In this document: piece by piece, positions 35,228-43,602 of the stretch
Layout of the letters: every line of letters begins with the position of its first letter
Numbering within the stretch: position 1 is the first letter of the stretch
Assembly: GCF_038624605.1 (NCBI RefSeq)
Contig: NZ_CP152020.1
Span: forward strand, 2,101,312 to 2,165,311
DNA from: Psychrobacillus sp. FSL K6-4046
Lineage (GTDB): Bacteria > Bacillota > Bacilli > Bacillales_A > Planococcaceae
Direction of reading: 5' to 3'
Length of the DNA stretch: 64,000 nucleotides
The notes under the pieces: model-generated
The model's input: only the letters and a program-made list of their open reading frames with translations
Told to the model about the DNA's origin: nothing
Database searches by the model: none
Translations under genes and position numbers: made by a program

Positions 35228-35274
35228 AAAAGTCCTGAAATTTTACAAATCGTAAAATTTTTAGGGCTTTTTTT
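35228..35274 (+). terminator. Terminator after cheX, recurrent hairpin family
   Basis: AAAAGTCCTGAAATTTTAC pairs with GTAAAATTTTTAGGGCTTTT (a few G-T or mismatched pairs) and ends in a T run. The stem belongs to the same sequence family as the hairpins at 19813-19852 and 63132-63171. Confidence 0.8.
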
Positions 35275-35410
35275 GTTACATCATAGCAGTTGTTCAAGCG
35301 GATAGAGACAATAGTCTTTCCAATAATTATCCCTTAAAAATCGCTGTCATGCCCCATGATATAAGTGTTGCCCTCATTATCAAATTTTCTAAAACATAAA
35401 AGCTATATTT

Positions 35411-35656
35411 ATGCGAATAAATTTATTAGCGCTTTATCGATGCTAAAGCTGTTCCCATTTATTGATTGGAGCGCCAGACGGCGACTCCTACGGGATGAGT
35501 GAGACAGATAAGACATCACAACCACGCGCGTAAGCGATGGGTGGTGGCTTATCGCTCACCCCGAGGAAAGCGTCCGGCTGGGGCGGAAATCAATTCTACT
35601 CTCTGATTTAAAGTTTGCTTTGCTTCATAAAATTAACCTTACTCTTTAACAAAGCC
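35411..35656. repeat. Large intergenic repeat, copy A
   Basis: About 245 bp, nearly identical to copy B at 51901-52144 and distantly related to copy C at 56028-56267. Shared landmarks are GATTGGAGCGCCAGACGGCG, GACTCCTACGGGATGAGTGA and CCCCGAGGAAAGCGTCCGGC, ending near a TTAACA(A/T)AGCC motif. An internal stem (GATAAG.CATCAC with GTG.TGGCTTATC) is less perfect here than in copy B. GC content is well above the surroundings. Confidence 0.85.
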
Positions 35657-35795
35657 AACATAAAAATGCGTTAATCCTTCCATACACTTATATTTCCCCA
35701 CTAAAAATTAATATATAACTTTTATCACAATTCCTATTTACTTTTTTGTTACTTTCAAATTATTTCACAGTATCTTCACATATAACCTTTGTATG

Positions 35796-35811
35796 TGTGA
35801 TAAATATCACA
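35796..35811. promoter_or_regulatory. FNR/CRP-type binding site TGTGA-N6-TCACA
   Basis: Perfect 16-bp palindrome TGTGATAAATATCACA, matching the Bacillus Fnr consensus. Its centre is 41.5 nt before the start predicted from the -10 TATGAT (35833-35838), the standard class II activator position, upstream of the ba3 oxidase operon. Rex sites share TGTGA-N6-TCACA, but here the flanks (G..T) and inner bases (T..A) do not match the Rex TTGTGAA/TTCACAA form. Confidence 0.75.
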
Positions 35812-35832
35812 TCAACTTTGTTTTTTTAAATT

Positions 35833-35838
35833 TATGAT
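35833..35838 (+). promoter_or_regulatory. -10 element of the ba3 oxidase operon
   Basis: TATGAT, about 44 nt before the first start codon (35882). The -35 region is occupied by the FNR-type site rather than by a TTGACA-like box, consistent with activator dependence. Confidence 0.55.
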
Positions 35839-35881
35839 GTACCTATAGAAAAAGAAGGAAAGTTTTGGAGGTGTAAGACAA

Positions 35882-36004
35882 ATGTCCAAAAAACAAAATA
35901 AAGAACCAGAACTAAAAGGGACGCTCATTTCAGTTAGCGTTGTCGGTTTATTTATATTAGTCACTTGGTTTTTTGCATTCTATTTATTTATTGACAGATT
36001 TTAA
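35882..36004 (+). CDS. Cytochrome c oxidase subunit IIa (ba3-type small subunit)
   Basis: 40 aa, CoxIIa-type. A charged start (MSKKQNKEPELKG) is followed by a single membrane helix TLISVSVVGLFILVTWFFAF and a short YLFIDRF end. Position directly upstream of subunit II is typical for ba3 oxidases of Bacillus, Geobacillus and Thermus. A strong GGAGGTG lies upstream. It is easily missed because of its size. Confidence 0.85.
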   Translation: MSKKQNKEPELKGTLISVSVVGLFILVTWFFAFYLFIDRF

Positions 36005-36024
36005 ACTAATGGAGGTTAAAGGTT

Positions 36025-36501
36025 ATGCATATTCACAAGTATGAAAAATGGTGGATAACATTTGGAGTTAGTTCACTAGTTTTATTTTTAATAATAGTTG
36101 GTTTTAGCGCCTTCCACTATGGTTCACATCCACCAAGTGCAAAAGTATATATTGATCCTGAGCGAGTAGACGAGATTGCTCCATTCAATAACCCAGGAGT
36201 TCACAAAGTAGAAGGTAAAGAATGGGATTATGAGATAGTAGTAGTTGCATCCGCATTCTTTTATAACCCACAAGAATTTGAAGTTCCACTAGGTTCTACG
36301 GTTAAATTTATAGCAACAACGAAAGACGTTATACATGGCTTTCAGATAGTAGATACAAATATTAATATGATGCTTGAACCAGGTTACGTTTCAGAATATG
36401 TAACAACTGTAGATAAAGCTGGAGAGTATTTAGTTTTATGTAACGAATATTGCGGTGTAGGACACACGTCTATGACATCGAAGTTAAAGGTGGTTGAGTA
36501 A
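36025..36501 (+). CDS. cbaB: Cytochrome c oxidase (ba3-type) subunit II
   Basis: 158 aa. One N-terminal membrane helix (residues 12-32) is followed by a cupredoxin domain that carries the CuA centre: CNEYCGVGHTSM supplies both Cys, His and Met, and DVIHGFQ supplies the other His. It takes electrons from cytochrome c. The short length and single helix separate it from caa3-type subunit II. It starts 21 nt after subunit IIa. Confidence 0.93.
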   Translation: MHIHKYEKWWITFGVSSLVLFLIIVGFSAFHYGSHPPSAKVYIDPERVDEIAPFNNPGVHKVEGKEWDYEIVVVASAFFYNPQEFEVPLGSTVKFIATTKDVIHGFQIVDTNINMMLEPGYVSEYVTTVDKAGEYLVLCNEYCGVGHTSMTSKLKVVE

Positions 36502-36502
36502 C

Positions 36503-38170
36503 ATGGCAACAATAACAGAAAAAGCCCAAAGCTTTGTGAAAGTTGACCGTCGTGATGGCAAGCTTGCAATGGCTCATATTCATGTAGCTTTTATTGCACT
36601 ATTAATAGGAGGACTTTGCGGACTCTTACAAACCCTTGTACGTTCTGGGCAATTCACCCTTCCTTGGGGTATAGGTTACTATCAATTATTAACTGTTCAT
36701 GGTGTTTTATTAGGACTTATTTTAACTACTTACTTTATATTTGGTTTTCAAATTGCTGCTGTTAGCCGTACTTCCGGCACATTAACAGATAAACAGAGAA
36801 CACTAGGTTGGATTGGTTTTTGGACAATGACAACCGGCACTACTGCTGCTGCAGTAATGGTTTTATTAAACGAAGCATCTGTGTTGTATACTTTTTATGC
36901 ACCACTTCAAGCGCATTGGATTTTCTATGTTGGGATGGCATTAGTTGTAGTAGGCTCATGGATTGGCGGAGCTGGCTTGATCATGAAATATATGGAATGG
37001 CGTAAAGCAAATCCAAAGCAACCTAGCCCATTATTAACTTTTATGGTTATTGTAAATTTAACTATGTGGATTATTTGTTCACTTGGTGTAGCAGTTGAGG
37101 TAGTATTCCAATTAATCCCCTGGTCTTTAGGCTGGGTAGATAAAATCGATGTTTTACTCTCTCGTACACTTTTCTGGTATTTCGGTCACCCATTAGTATA
37201 CTTCTGGTTATTACCAGCGTATATGGTTTGGTATGTGATCATCCCGAAAATTATTGGAGGTAAAATTTATTCGGACGCACTAGCAAGATTATCCTTTATG
37301 CTTTTCTTAATCTTCTCTATCCCAGTTGGATTCCATCATCAATTGACAGAGCCAGGTATTGATTCATTTTGGAAGTACTTGCAAGTTGTTTTAACAATGA
37401 TGGTAGTTATACCTTCCCTTCTGACTGCTTTCTCTATGTTTGCTTCATTTGAGATTCGTGGAAGACAGCTTGGAGGAAAAGGCGTATTTGGCTGGTTTAA
37501 AAAGCTACCTTGGAAGGATGCGCGATTCCTAGTACCATTTATCGGAATGGCTGCCTTCATCCCTGCTGGGGCTGGTGGTATTATCAATGCATCTAACCAA
37601 ATGAACCAAGTAGTACATAATACTATCTGGGTTACAGGTCATTTCCATCTTACTTTAGCAACAACTGTCGTTTTAACATTCTTTGGAGCAGCCTATTGGT
37701 TAATCCCCCACCTTACTGGTAGAGTGTTGACTAAACAAATGAATAAGCTAGCTATTATACAAGGTATTGTTTGGGCAGTAGGTATGTCCATTATGTCTGG
37801 AGCAATGCATATTGCTGGATTATTGGGAGCCCCCCGCCGATCAGATTTCTCAACCTATGGTGAATCTGCCCAGGCAGCCGAGTGGGTTCCCTACCAAATC
37901 GCACAAGCAGTTGGCGGTACAATTTTATTCATCGGTATCATCTTAGTCTTATATATAGTAGCTCAATTAGTATGGTTTGCTCCTAAAGGTGATACAGAAT
38001 TTCCAATTGGAGAAGTATCCGAAAATGCAGAAAAAACACCGATGGCACTCGAAAACTGGAAAATATGGTTAACGATTTGTATTTTCTTAATTTTATTTGC
38101 TTATACGGTTCCGGTGTTTGATATGATTCAAAATGCTCCTCCAGGTTCAAAAGGTTATAAATTCTGGTAA
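36503..38170 (+). CDS. cbaA: Cytochrome c oxidase (ba3-type) subunit I
   Basis: 555 aa, 12-13 membrane helices, catalytic heme-copper subunit of a B-type proton-pumping oxidase. The low-spin heme His lies in LLTVHGVLLGL. CuB ligands are the His in WYFGHPLVYFWLLPAY (with its crosslink Tyr) and the HH in GFHHQLTEPG. High-spin and low-spin heme His are in VTGHFHLTLATT. ATG 36503 is chosen because AAAGGTGG lies 9 nt before it; TTG 36494 is in frame but too close. It abuts cbaB by 1 nt. Confidence 0.95.
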   Translation: MATITEKAQSFVKVDRRDGKLAMAHIHVAFIALLIGGLCGLLQTLVRSGQFTLPWGIGYYQLLTVHGVLLGLILTTYFIFGFQIAAVSRTSGTLTDKQRTLGWIGFWTMTTGTTAAAVMVLLNEASVLYTFYAPLQAHWIFYVGMALVVVGSWIGGAGLIMKYMEWRKANPKQPSPLLTFMVIVNLTMWIICSLGVAVEVVFQLIPWSLGWVDKIDVLLSRTLFWYFGHPLVYFWLLPAYMVWYVIIPKIIGGKIYSDALARLSFMLFLIFSIPVGFHHQLTEPGIDSFWKYLQVVLTMMVVIPSLLTAFSMFASFEIRGRQLGGKGVFGWFKKLPWKDARFLVPFIGMAAFIPAGAGGIINASNQMNQVVHNTIWVTGHFHLTLATTVVLTFFGAAYWLIPHLTGRVLTKQMNKLAIIQGIVWAVGMSIMSGAMHIAGLLGAPRRSDFSTYGESAQAAEWVPYQIAQAVGGTILFIGIILVLYIVAQLVWFAPKGDTEFPIGEVSENAEKTPMALENWKIWLTICIFLILFAYTVPVFDMIQNAPPGSKGYKFW

Positions 38171-38199
38171 CTATAATTCTTTTAAGTATATACGAAGGA

Positions 38200-38235
38200 A
38201 GAGAGACTGTTCATATAAACAGTCTCTCTTTTTGT
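38200..38235 (+). terminator. Terminator of the ba3 oxidase operon
   Basis: 12-bp perfect stem AGAGAGACTGTT / AACAGTCTCTCT with a 6-nt loop, followed by TTTTTGTTTTT. Confidence 0.9.
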
Positions 38236-38434
38236 TTTTATAATCTTGCACTTGTTGATCGTCTCGTCGTTTACAAACTTTAGCAGTTTCTATGTATGGA
38301 CAAGGCGTTAGAGGGACTACCCGTAAAAGCCAAATTTCTGACTTTTAGAGCACTCCCTTTTAAAAATGTATATATCATTATACATATTTAAGCACACGCC
38401 CACCCAAATAGGGCTTTGTCTATTATTTAAATTT

Positions 38435-39175
38435 TTACCCCTCTGACCGTACTCTTACTTGTCTAATTTGTAGTACTTTTAAAGTTAGGTCTACTACCAT
38501 TTTCTCTGTAAGCGTATCAAAAGTATCGCGCATATCCACTAAACACGGAGAGTAGTCAAGCTCGAAAAACTCAGCTCTCACCAATTCACAATAAGGCTGC
38601 TCATTATAGAAAGTACTGTTTTCAAAGAAATACTTATCTAAACGAGGCATTTCACTGTTTTTCGGATTAATGAAACGGGATTGACTTTCAGAAGATTTAG
38701 TAATGATAGGGTATAGAATAAAATCAGACCCATTTAGGTCAGCAAAGCCTGTGAAAGGTACGGAAGCAATACGATCGTAAATTACACCGTTACAATCATC
38801 AGTTGCGTATTCGATGTCCTTTCTAATAAATCCTTCAACAAATAATTTAGCTCTAGTAACTCTGCGAGAGCCATCGCAAGAATCCATCGGATCAAACCTT
38901 ACCGGTACAAGCTTACATTGTGTCAAGAATACATCCTTGTGTACTCTTTTGATTTCGCTTGCAGGTGGATCTAATAATATATCTGCTTCTACTACTATTT
39001 GAATTGTAGTTTCCGCCAATACAGCTGGCACCTTAATAATCGGGTAAAAATTATCGGGTACTACGCAAGGATCAACAGGTTCATCCTGTAATTGTGGTAG
39101 AGACCTTGCATTATCTACCGGACATGGGTAAACATTGGACAAATCGCCATTGTTTAAACCGTTCTCTTCATTCAT
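38435..39175 (-). CDS. Uncharacterised two-module protein, paralog of the 39584-41461 product
   Basis: 246 aa, no signal peptide. Module A (about residues 46-127) runs from IIKVPAVLAE through FLTQCKLVPV to EGFIRKDIEYA. Module B (about 135-215) runs from SVPFTGFADL through PRLDKYFFENS to CELVRAEFFELDYSP. A C-terminal strand is MVVDLTLKVLQIRQVRV. Both modules and the C-terminal strand recur in the neighbouring gene, but with B before A. The family looks like Bacillales proteins of the spore surface, a weak impression rather than an identification. The ribosome binding site GGAGGAAA is good. Confidence 0.7.
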   Translation of the reverse strand: MNEENGLNNGDLSNVYPCPVDNARSLPQLQDEPVDPCVVPDNFYPIIKVPAVLAETTIQIVVEADILLDPPASEIKRVHKDVFLTQCKLVPVRFDPMDSCDGSRRVTRAKLFVEGFIRKDIEYATDDCNGVIYDRIASVPFTGFADLNGSDFILYPIITKSSESQSRFINPKNSEMPRLDKYFFENSTFYNEQPYCELVRAEFFELDYSPCLVDMRDTFDTLTEKMVVDLTLKVLQIRQVRVRSEG

Positions 39176-39583
39176 TTAAAATTTCCTCCATTCATTTTTT
39201 GCGAAATTAATTCATTTCTGTTTTAAGTTATGTAAAATCACCGATGGATGTATAAGCAATAGACACAGAAACGTAAATTATGTCGATATTATTTATCTAT
39301 TTAACTGTTTAAATAACTCTTCTGTGTAATATAGCTTAGAGATTTCCTCATACTATTCACAACCAATAATTTAAATTTTACTAGCTCTATCAAATTCATA
39401 ATCGCCATTCTCTTGATGGGGCTAGGAACCGTATATAGCAGTAATCCCACTGGACTCGTCGCCTACAGCTTAAAGGAATTAATAATCAGCAATTAAATAA
39501 GCCATCACCAACGAACTCATTCGTTAGAGATGGCTACATTAAAAAAGGTACTTGCACTAACAAAATTACAGTACAAGTGGAGT
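39176..39583. other. 408-nt gap between the two paralogs
   Basis: It holds the promoter region of the 246-aa gene, an imperfect hairpin (39501-39534, GCCATC..CGAA / TTCG..GATGGC) and the terminator of the 625-aa gene. No further gene is visible. Confidence 0.55.
39541..39578 (-). terminator. Terminator after the 625-aa paralog
   Basis: On the minus strand ACTTGTACT pairs with AGTGCAAGT (one T-G) around an 11-nt loop, followed by ACCTTTTTT. Confidence 0.65.
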
Positions 39584-41461
39584 TTATTTTTTTGTGAATG
39601 GATAATACACTTTCTGAACTTGTAAAAGCTGCAAAACTAATTCAATTACAGCATTTTGTTGCACTTTAGGCGATTCAGACGGTAAATCTTTTTTCCTTAG
39701 CTTTTCCTCGCTTTCCGACAACACCGTATATTCAATTCTTTGTATAATAGTCCCTTCTATTAACAGCTTTCCTCTCGTTGCCTGTTGAACACCTTCTTCG
39801 TTGGATTGCTCGAAAGAGGAAGGTATGAATTTACAAGAAGCCAATTGAATATCCTTTGATAATTCTTTAATATTAACTACTCTTTCTTCCAAATCCAAGG
39901 CTCTTTTTAAGCTTATTTCAACATCATACTCCCCTATAATTACAGGTACTTTAATATGCACCGCTAACGGGAGCTTATTTTCCTTTTGTCCTGAATTATG
40001 TCTAACTTTAACTTGGGACTTATATAGGTTATTTTCTGCTACAGATAGTTTTTGTGAGTCATTGTTATGAGCAGAAAAGAGAATTTCATGCACTTTATAA
40101 CCTAACAGATGGCAATAGAGATCTTCTTGAAAAAAGTACATACTATCAAAAAATACTGTATCTAAAAGAGGGAAATGATCGTTGTTTGTAGGTAAAAAAT
40201 TATACCCTTCTTGCTTTGCACTACCATAAAGTGCAGGGTTCATAAAATCTTCAATATCTACGTAGGTAGAAAACGGAATATATATCGTTTTTGTTTTTAT
40301 ATTAGAGGTGGGTCCCTTTACCTTATAAATTACTTCCTCTGATTCTTGAGAATCTTCTTCTGCAACTAAGTTAGTGAGTAATATCTCCTCTTCCTCTAAA
40401 AGAGATTCTTTTTCTATAGTAGATATGTCTTCCTCTTGATAATCTTGGAGAGTGTTATCTGGTAACGTGTTGAGGTCTTCACTTTCAACCGCTTCTTTAC
40501 TAGCAAGAATTTTTTTCAGACTACTAATCATTACAGACAAATACGTGTCTCGAAGACTTTCATCCATAAATCTTATACTATCTTCATTAGTAAATTCTAA
40601 TTCTTTAGTTATGGAATCTAATGGATCTATTTCATGAGCAATTTCTATGGAAGAATAATCTACATCATTTCCTAAAACTAATATTTCCTCTTTACTGTCG
40701 TAGGAAGGTATTGTAGGAATGTTTGTTTCTTCTATAGATTCCTCTTCTTTTGAATCTTCTTGTAGGGAAGGGATCTCAATTGCTTGCGGCTCAATAAAGA
40801 AGGAAGAATCCTGGAGCGGTGTTTGTTCTGTGGTATTCCATTCTGTTGGTTCTTCTTCTGACTCAATGTAAGCCATCACTTCTAATTCATGATTATAATC
40901 TGCATTTTCATACTCTAATACATGATTTATTTTACGGCTCGGTGTTGGCAAATAAGCCCTAATATATTTTAGTTGATTTGGCTGTTTACTTTTATTTTTA
41001 TGATTTGATAGCAGATAGTATGGCTTAAGTGAATTTTTTTCTTCCCTTAAAAAATTGAATAAACTATTTTCCTTTGTATTTTCTTGAGGGCCATTTATCA
41101 TAATATTATCTTCAGATGGTACTGTGTCTATAAATCGTCTGCGCCGTTTTCTTTTAAAAGTACGTCGTTTTACTTTTTTAATATCAGACGCATATATTTC
41201 TTCTATGTCAGTTATGCTATCATCTGCTGATACTTGGTCATCACTTTCCACTTCAGCCGATTCTACTGGTTGTAAAACTGAAAAGCATATACATTTCTTC
41301 TGATTGTTATTTATTTCAACGAACGCACCATAATCAAACCATGGAACAGTCAATTTTCCCGCTGAATTATTGTAGTGAAAGTCACTAGCAATATTAAATG
41401 TAACAGCCTCTTCTTTCGTAAAGACAACTTCATCCTCTATATTTGGTATGATTAACCCCAC
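39584..41461 (-). CDS. Large acidic protein sharing modules with the 38435-39175 product
   Basis: 625 aa, not recognised. A short N-terminal beta-like segment (to about 70) contains VPWFDYGAFVEI. An Arg/Lys patch (KRRTFKRKRRRRF, about 97-109) follows. Residues 140-390 are low-complexity and very rich in Glu, Asp and Ser. Module B (about 395-470: YIPFSTYVDI, PLLDTVFFDSMYFFQEDLYC) and module A (about 505-585: IKVPVIIGEYDVEI, LASCKFIPS, LLIEGTIIQRIEYT) follow, ending with ELVLQLLQVQKVYY. Relative to its neighbour the order of A and B is reversed and a long disordered region is added. It could be a surface or spore-layer protein; function unknown. Confidence 0.65.
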   Translation of the reverse strand: MGLIIPNIEDEVVFTKEEAVTFNIASDFHYNNSAGKLTVPWFDYGAFVEINNNQKKCICFSVLQPVESAEVESDDQVSADDSITDIEEIYASDIKKVKRRTFKRKRRRRFIDTVPSEDNIMINGPQENTKENSLFNFLREEKNSLKPYYLLSNHKNKSKQPNQLKYIRAYLPTPSRKINHVLEYENADYNHELEVMAYIESEEEPTEWNTTEQTPLQDSSFFIEPQAIEIPSLQEDSKEEESIEETNIPTIPSYDSKEEILVLGNDVDYSSIEIAHEIDPLDSITKELEFTNEDSIRFMDESLRDTYLSVMISSLKKILASKEAVESEDLNTLPDNTLQDYQEEDISTIEKESLLEEEEILLTNLVAEEDSQESEEVIYKVKGPTSNIKTKTIYIPFSTYVDIEDFMNPALYGSAKQEGYNFLPTNNDHFPLLDTVFFDSMYFFQEDLYCHLLGYKVHEILFSAHNNDSQKLSVAENNLYKSQVKVRHNSGQKENKLPLAVHIKVPVIIGEYDVEISLKRALDLEERVVNIKELSKDIQLASCKFIPSSFEQSNEEGVQQATRGKLLIEGTIIQRIEYTVLSESEEKLRKKDLPSESPKVQQNAVIELVLQLLQVQKVYYPFTKK

Positions 41462-41535
41462 CTTTCTCTTATTACTTGAGACGTTTGCCCTGTATTATTT
41501 ATATTATTCAGTTAGAAGGAATTCGTTCAAAAAAA

Positions 41536-41637
41536 AACCTTTTACTTCAAAGATCGTCATATGATTTCACAAATTCCTTATAATAAGAAGGAATTCGAGT
41601 AATTTCATGGCGATACTCTAAAGTAAAAGGTTAAAAT
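41536..41637 (-). terminator. Long imperfect hairpin and likely terminator after ypvA
   Basis: Perfect 12-bp ends (AACCTTTTACTT 41536-41547 and its complement 41621-41632), partly paired interior (ATCG.CAT segments), and an inner perfect hairpin AATTCCTT / AAGGAATT. On the minus strand a run of seven T follows the stem. It begins within 10 nt of the ypvA stop codon. A small MITE-like insertion is the alternative. Confidence 0.55.
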
Positions 41638-41643
41638 TTAGTA

Positions 41644-43545
41644 CTATTCATTTGAAATGGTTGTAGGTAAGATACGTGCAAAGCGATCTTCTATTAACGC
41701 TTCAGACTCATTTAGAAGAAGGTGTATTTCACCGTGATCATCAGACGTACGGATAAGACGTCCTATTCCCTGTTGAAGTCGAAGCAGCATAAACGGTAAT
41801 TCTACTTCTTCAAAGGGATCGTTAGAAAACGAACGTTTTGCATCGAATAAAGGATCTACAGGTGGGAATGGCAGATCATAGATAATTACTCGAGTTAAAG
41901 CTTCTTTAGGTAAGTCTAAGCCTTCCCATAAATGATAAGAACAAAGCGTAGAGAATTCTCCATTTTGAAATTCCTTTACAATAGTCGAAAGCTCACGGTC
42001 CCCTTCAAAAGCAATGTCCTTGGCTTGAGTCGATGCTCTAAAATGATCCATCGCAGCTTTAGACTTAAACAAAATGAGGGTTTGACTAGTAGAATCCAAT
42101 ATCTTATCTGTTTCTTGAACTTTTTCTACTTGACTAACATGATGAGCTGTAACTTTCATAACCTCATCATAGTCGAATGGTGATGGTACAGAAAATGATT
42201 GATACTTCTCAATTCCTAAAGAATCTGCCAAATAAGTAAAATCTTTTTCTATGGATAAAGTTGCAGAAGAAAAAATGACAGGCAGTTTAGTACTAAATAG
42301 CTTTTCATTTAAAATATCCGTTACTAGCCTTGGCATAATAATAAGTGTTTCATAGCCATCGATTATTTCTAGCCATTCAACGCCATCACCTTTTTCTGTA
42401 AACAGCCTTAGCGAGAATGAATACTGCTCTAAAAATTCTTCTACCATTCTTAGCTCATATTCTGGAATCGTAAACAGTTCCGATTCAAATACAAATTCCT
42501 CAAGCAAGTCGTCTGTAATTTTAATCGCCTGCTTACATAGCTGCATTAGTTGAGGTGACTTATCAATTTTCATACGTTCGGTTTCCTCAGTAACACTTCC
42601 CACTCTTAATACACTAAAAATTTTCTCATGTGTATTTTGAAGTATTTCCATAAGATTTAACGTTTTTTCTCGGACCCCGTCAACCATCACCCGTTCTAGT
42701 AAACGGATCAGTGTTTCACTCTGCACTTCATATGTAAGTGCTTTTTGAGCTGCAAATTCTAACAGATGTCCTTCATCCAGTACAATCATAGAGACTTCAG
42801 GTAAAAAAGGTAGCTGCCCTTCACGAATGCGAGAGTCTTTTGTCCAAAGATGCTCCATTAAAAAGTCATGCGAGCAGATGATTAAATCAGATGATTCCCG
42901 GTAATGTTGACGGTGAATAGTTTGCCCACATCGATTGCGTAAATCACAAACTGTACATTGTTGAGTAGGATGGAAGTTAACTTTTTGCCAATCTACATCC
43001 GAAACTCCAGGAAACTGGCTTCTTTCACCAAAAGGAAATATGCTTTGTAGAGAAGCAGAACCATAAACAAAATCAGGAACACCATCTTCAATTTCTTCTA
43101 TGAAGAAGTCATTCTCTCCATTTTTTTGAGCCTCTTCTAGTCTTTTAAGACACAAATACTGATTGCGTGATTTAGCTAATCTCACATCTATTTTTATATC
43201 TAAATAATTTTGTAACTTAAAAATATCGCCAGCCTCTTTTACTAGCTGCTCTATTAGTGTTTCATCAGCGCAGGCGATAAGTGCTGGTTTTCCAGTATAT
43301 CTCGCATAAGAAATAGCAGGTAGTAGATAAGCTATCGTCTTTCCTGTACCTACTCCAGCCTCTGCAAACAAGACATTTTTCTCTTTTAAAGCTTTTTCAA
43401 TTTGATAAGCCATGAAAATTTGCTCATCACGACATTCAAATCCTTTTTCGGGTAATTCATCGTATAAAACGTCTCCCATCCAGTCTCCTAATGATTCAAA
43501 GAAAGAACGGTCCTTAGATAATTTAAATGGTAAAGCTTGCTTCAT
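41644..43545 (-). CDS. ypvA: DinG/XPD-type iron-sulfur DNA helicase YpvA
   Basis: 633 aa superfamily 2 5'-3' helicase. Walker A is AEAGVGTGKT (about residue 61). An Fe-S domain is marked by Cys in YLCLKRLEEA and by CTVCDLRNRC. Walker B is DEGH (MIVLDEGHLLEF), and motif VI is LRLQQGIGRLIRT. It lacks the N-terminal exonuclease domain of the other DinG in the window (60143-62896) and matches B. subtilis YpvA in length. The role in repair or R-loop removal is inferred from the family. Position beside the THUMP methyltransferase is as in B. subtilis. Confidence 0.9.
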   Translation of the reverse strand: MKQALPFKLSKDRSFFESLGDWMGDVLYDELPEKGFECRDEQIFMAYQIEKALKEKNVLFAEAGVGTGKTIAYLLPAISYARYTGKPALIACADETLIEQLVKEAGDIFKLQNYLDIKIDVRLAKSRNQYLCLKRLEEAQKNGENDFFIEEIEDGVPDFVYGSASLQSIFPFGERSQFPGVSDVDWQKVNFHPTQQCTVCDLRNRCGQTIHRQHYRESSDLIICSHDFLMEHLWTKDSRIREGQLPFLPEVSMIVLDEGHLLEFAAQKALTYEVQSETLIRLLERVMVDGVREKTLNLMEILQNTHEKIFSVLRVGSVTEETERMKIDKSPQLMQLCKQAIKITDDLLEEFVFESELFTIPEYELRMVEEFLEQYSFSLRLFTEKGDGVEWLEIIDGYETLIIMPRLVTDILNEKLFSTKLPVIFSSATLSIEKDFTYLADSLGIEKYQSFSVPSPFDYDEVMKVTAHHVSQVEKVQETDKILDSTSQTLILFKSKAAMDHFRASTQAKDIAFEGDRELSTIVKEFQNGEFSTLCSYHLWEGLDLPKEALTRVIIYDLPFPPVDPLFDAKRSFSNDPFEEVELPFMLLRLQQGIGRLIRTSDDHGEIHLLLNESEALIEDRFARILPTTISNE

Positions 43546-43602
43546 TTTCTAACTCCCTTAAATATAATATAACAGCAAGGGAGAGCTTAGTCTCCCCTAC
43601 TG

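Larger units (their letters stand above)
35160..35880. other. 720-nt intergenic region before the oxidase operon
   Basis: It contains a terminator (35228-35274), one copy of the large intergenic repeat (35411-35656), and the FNR-type promoter of the oxidase operon (35796-35845). No protein-coding frame has a ribosome binding site here. Confidence 0.6.

Noticed and set aside
35796-35811. Rex (NADH-sensing) operator
   Set aside because: The core spacing fits, but the bases flanking the core (G..T) and the inner pair (T..A) differ from TTGTGAA/TTCACAA; the -41.5 position suits an activator.
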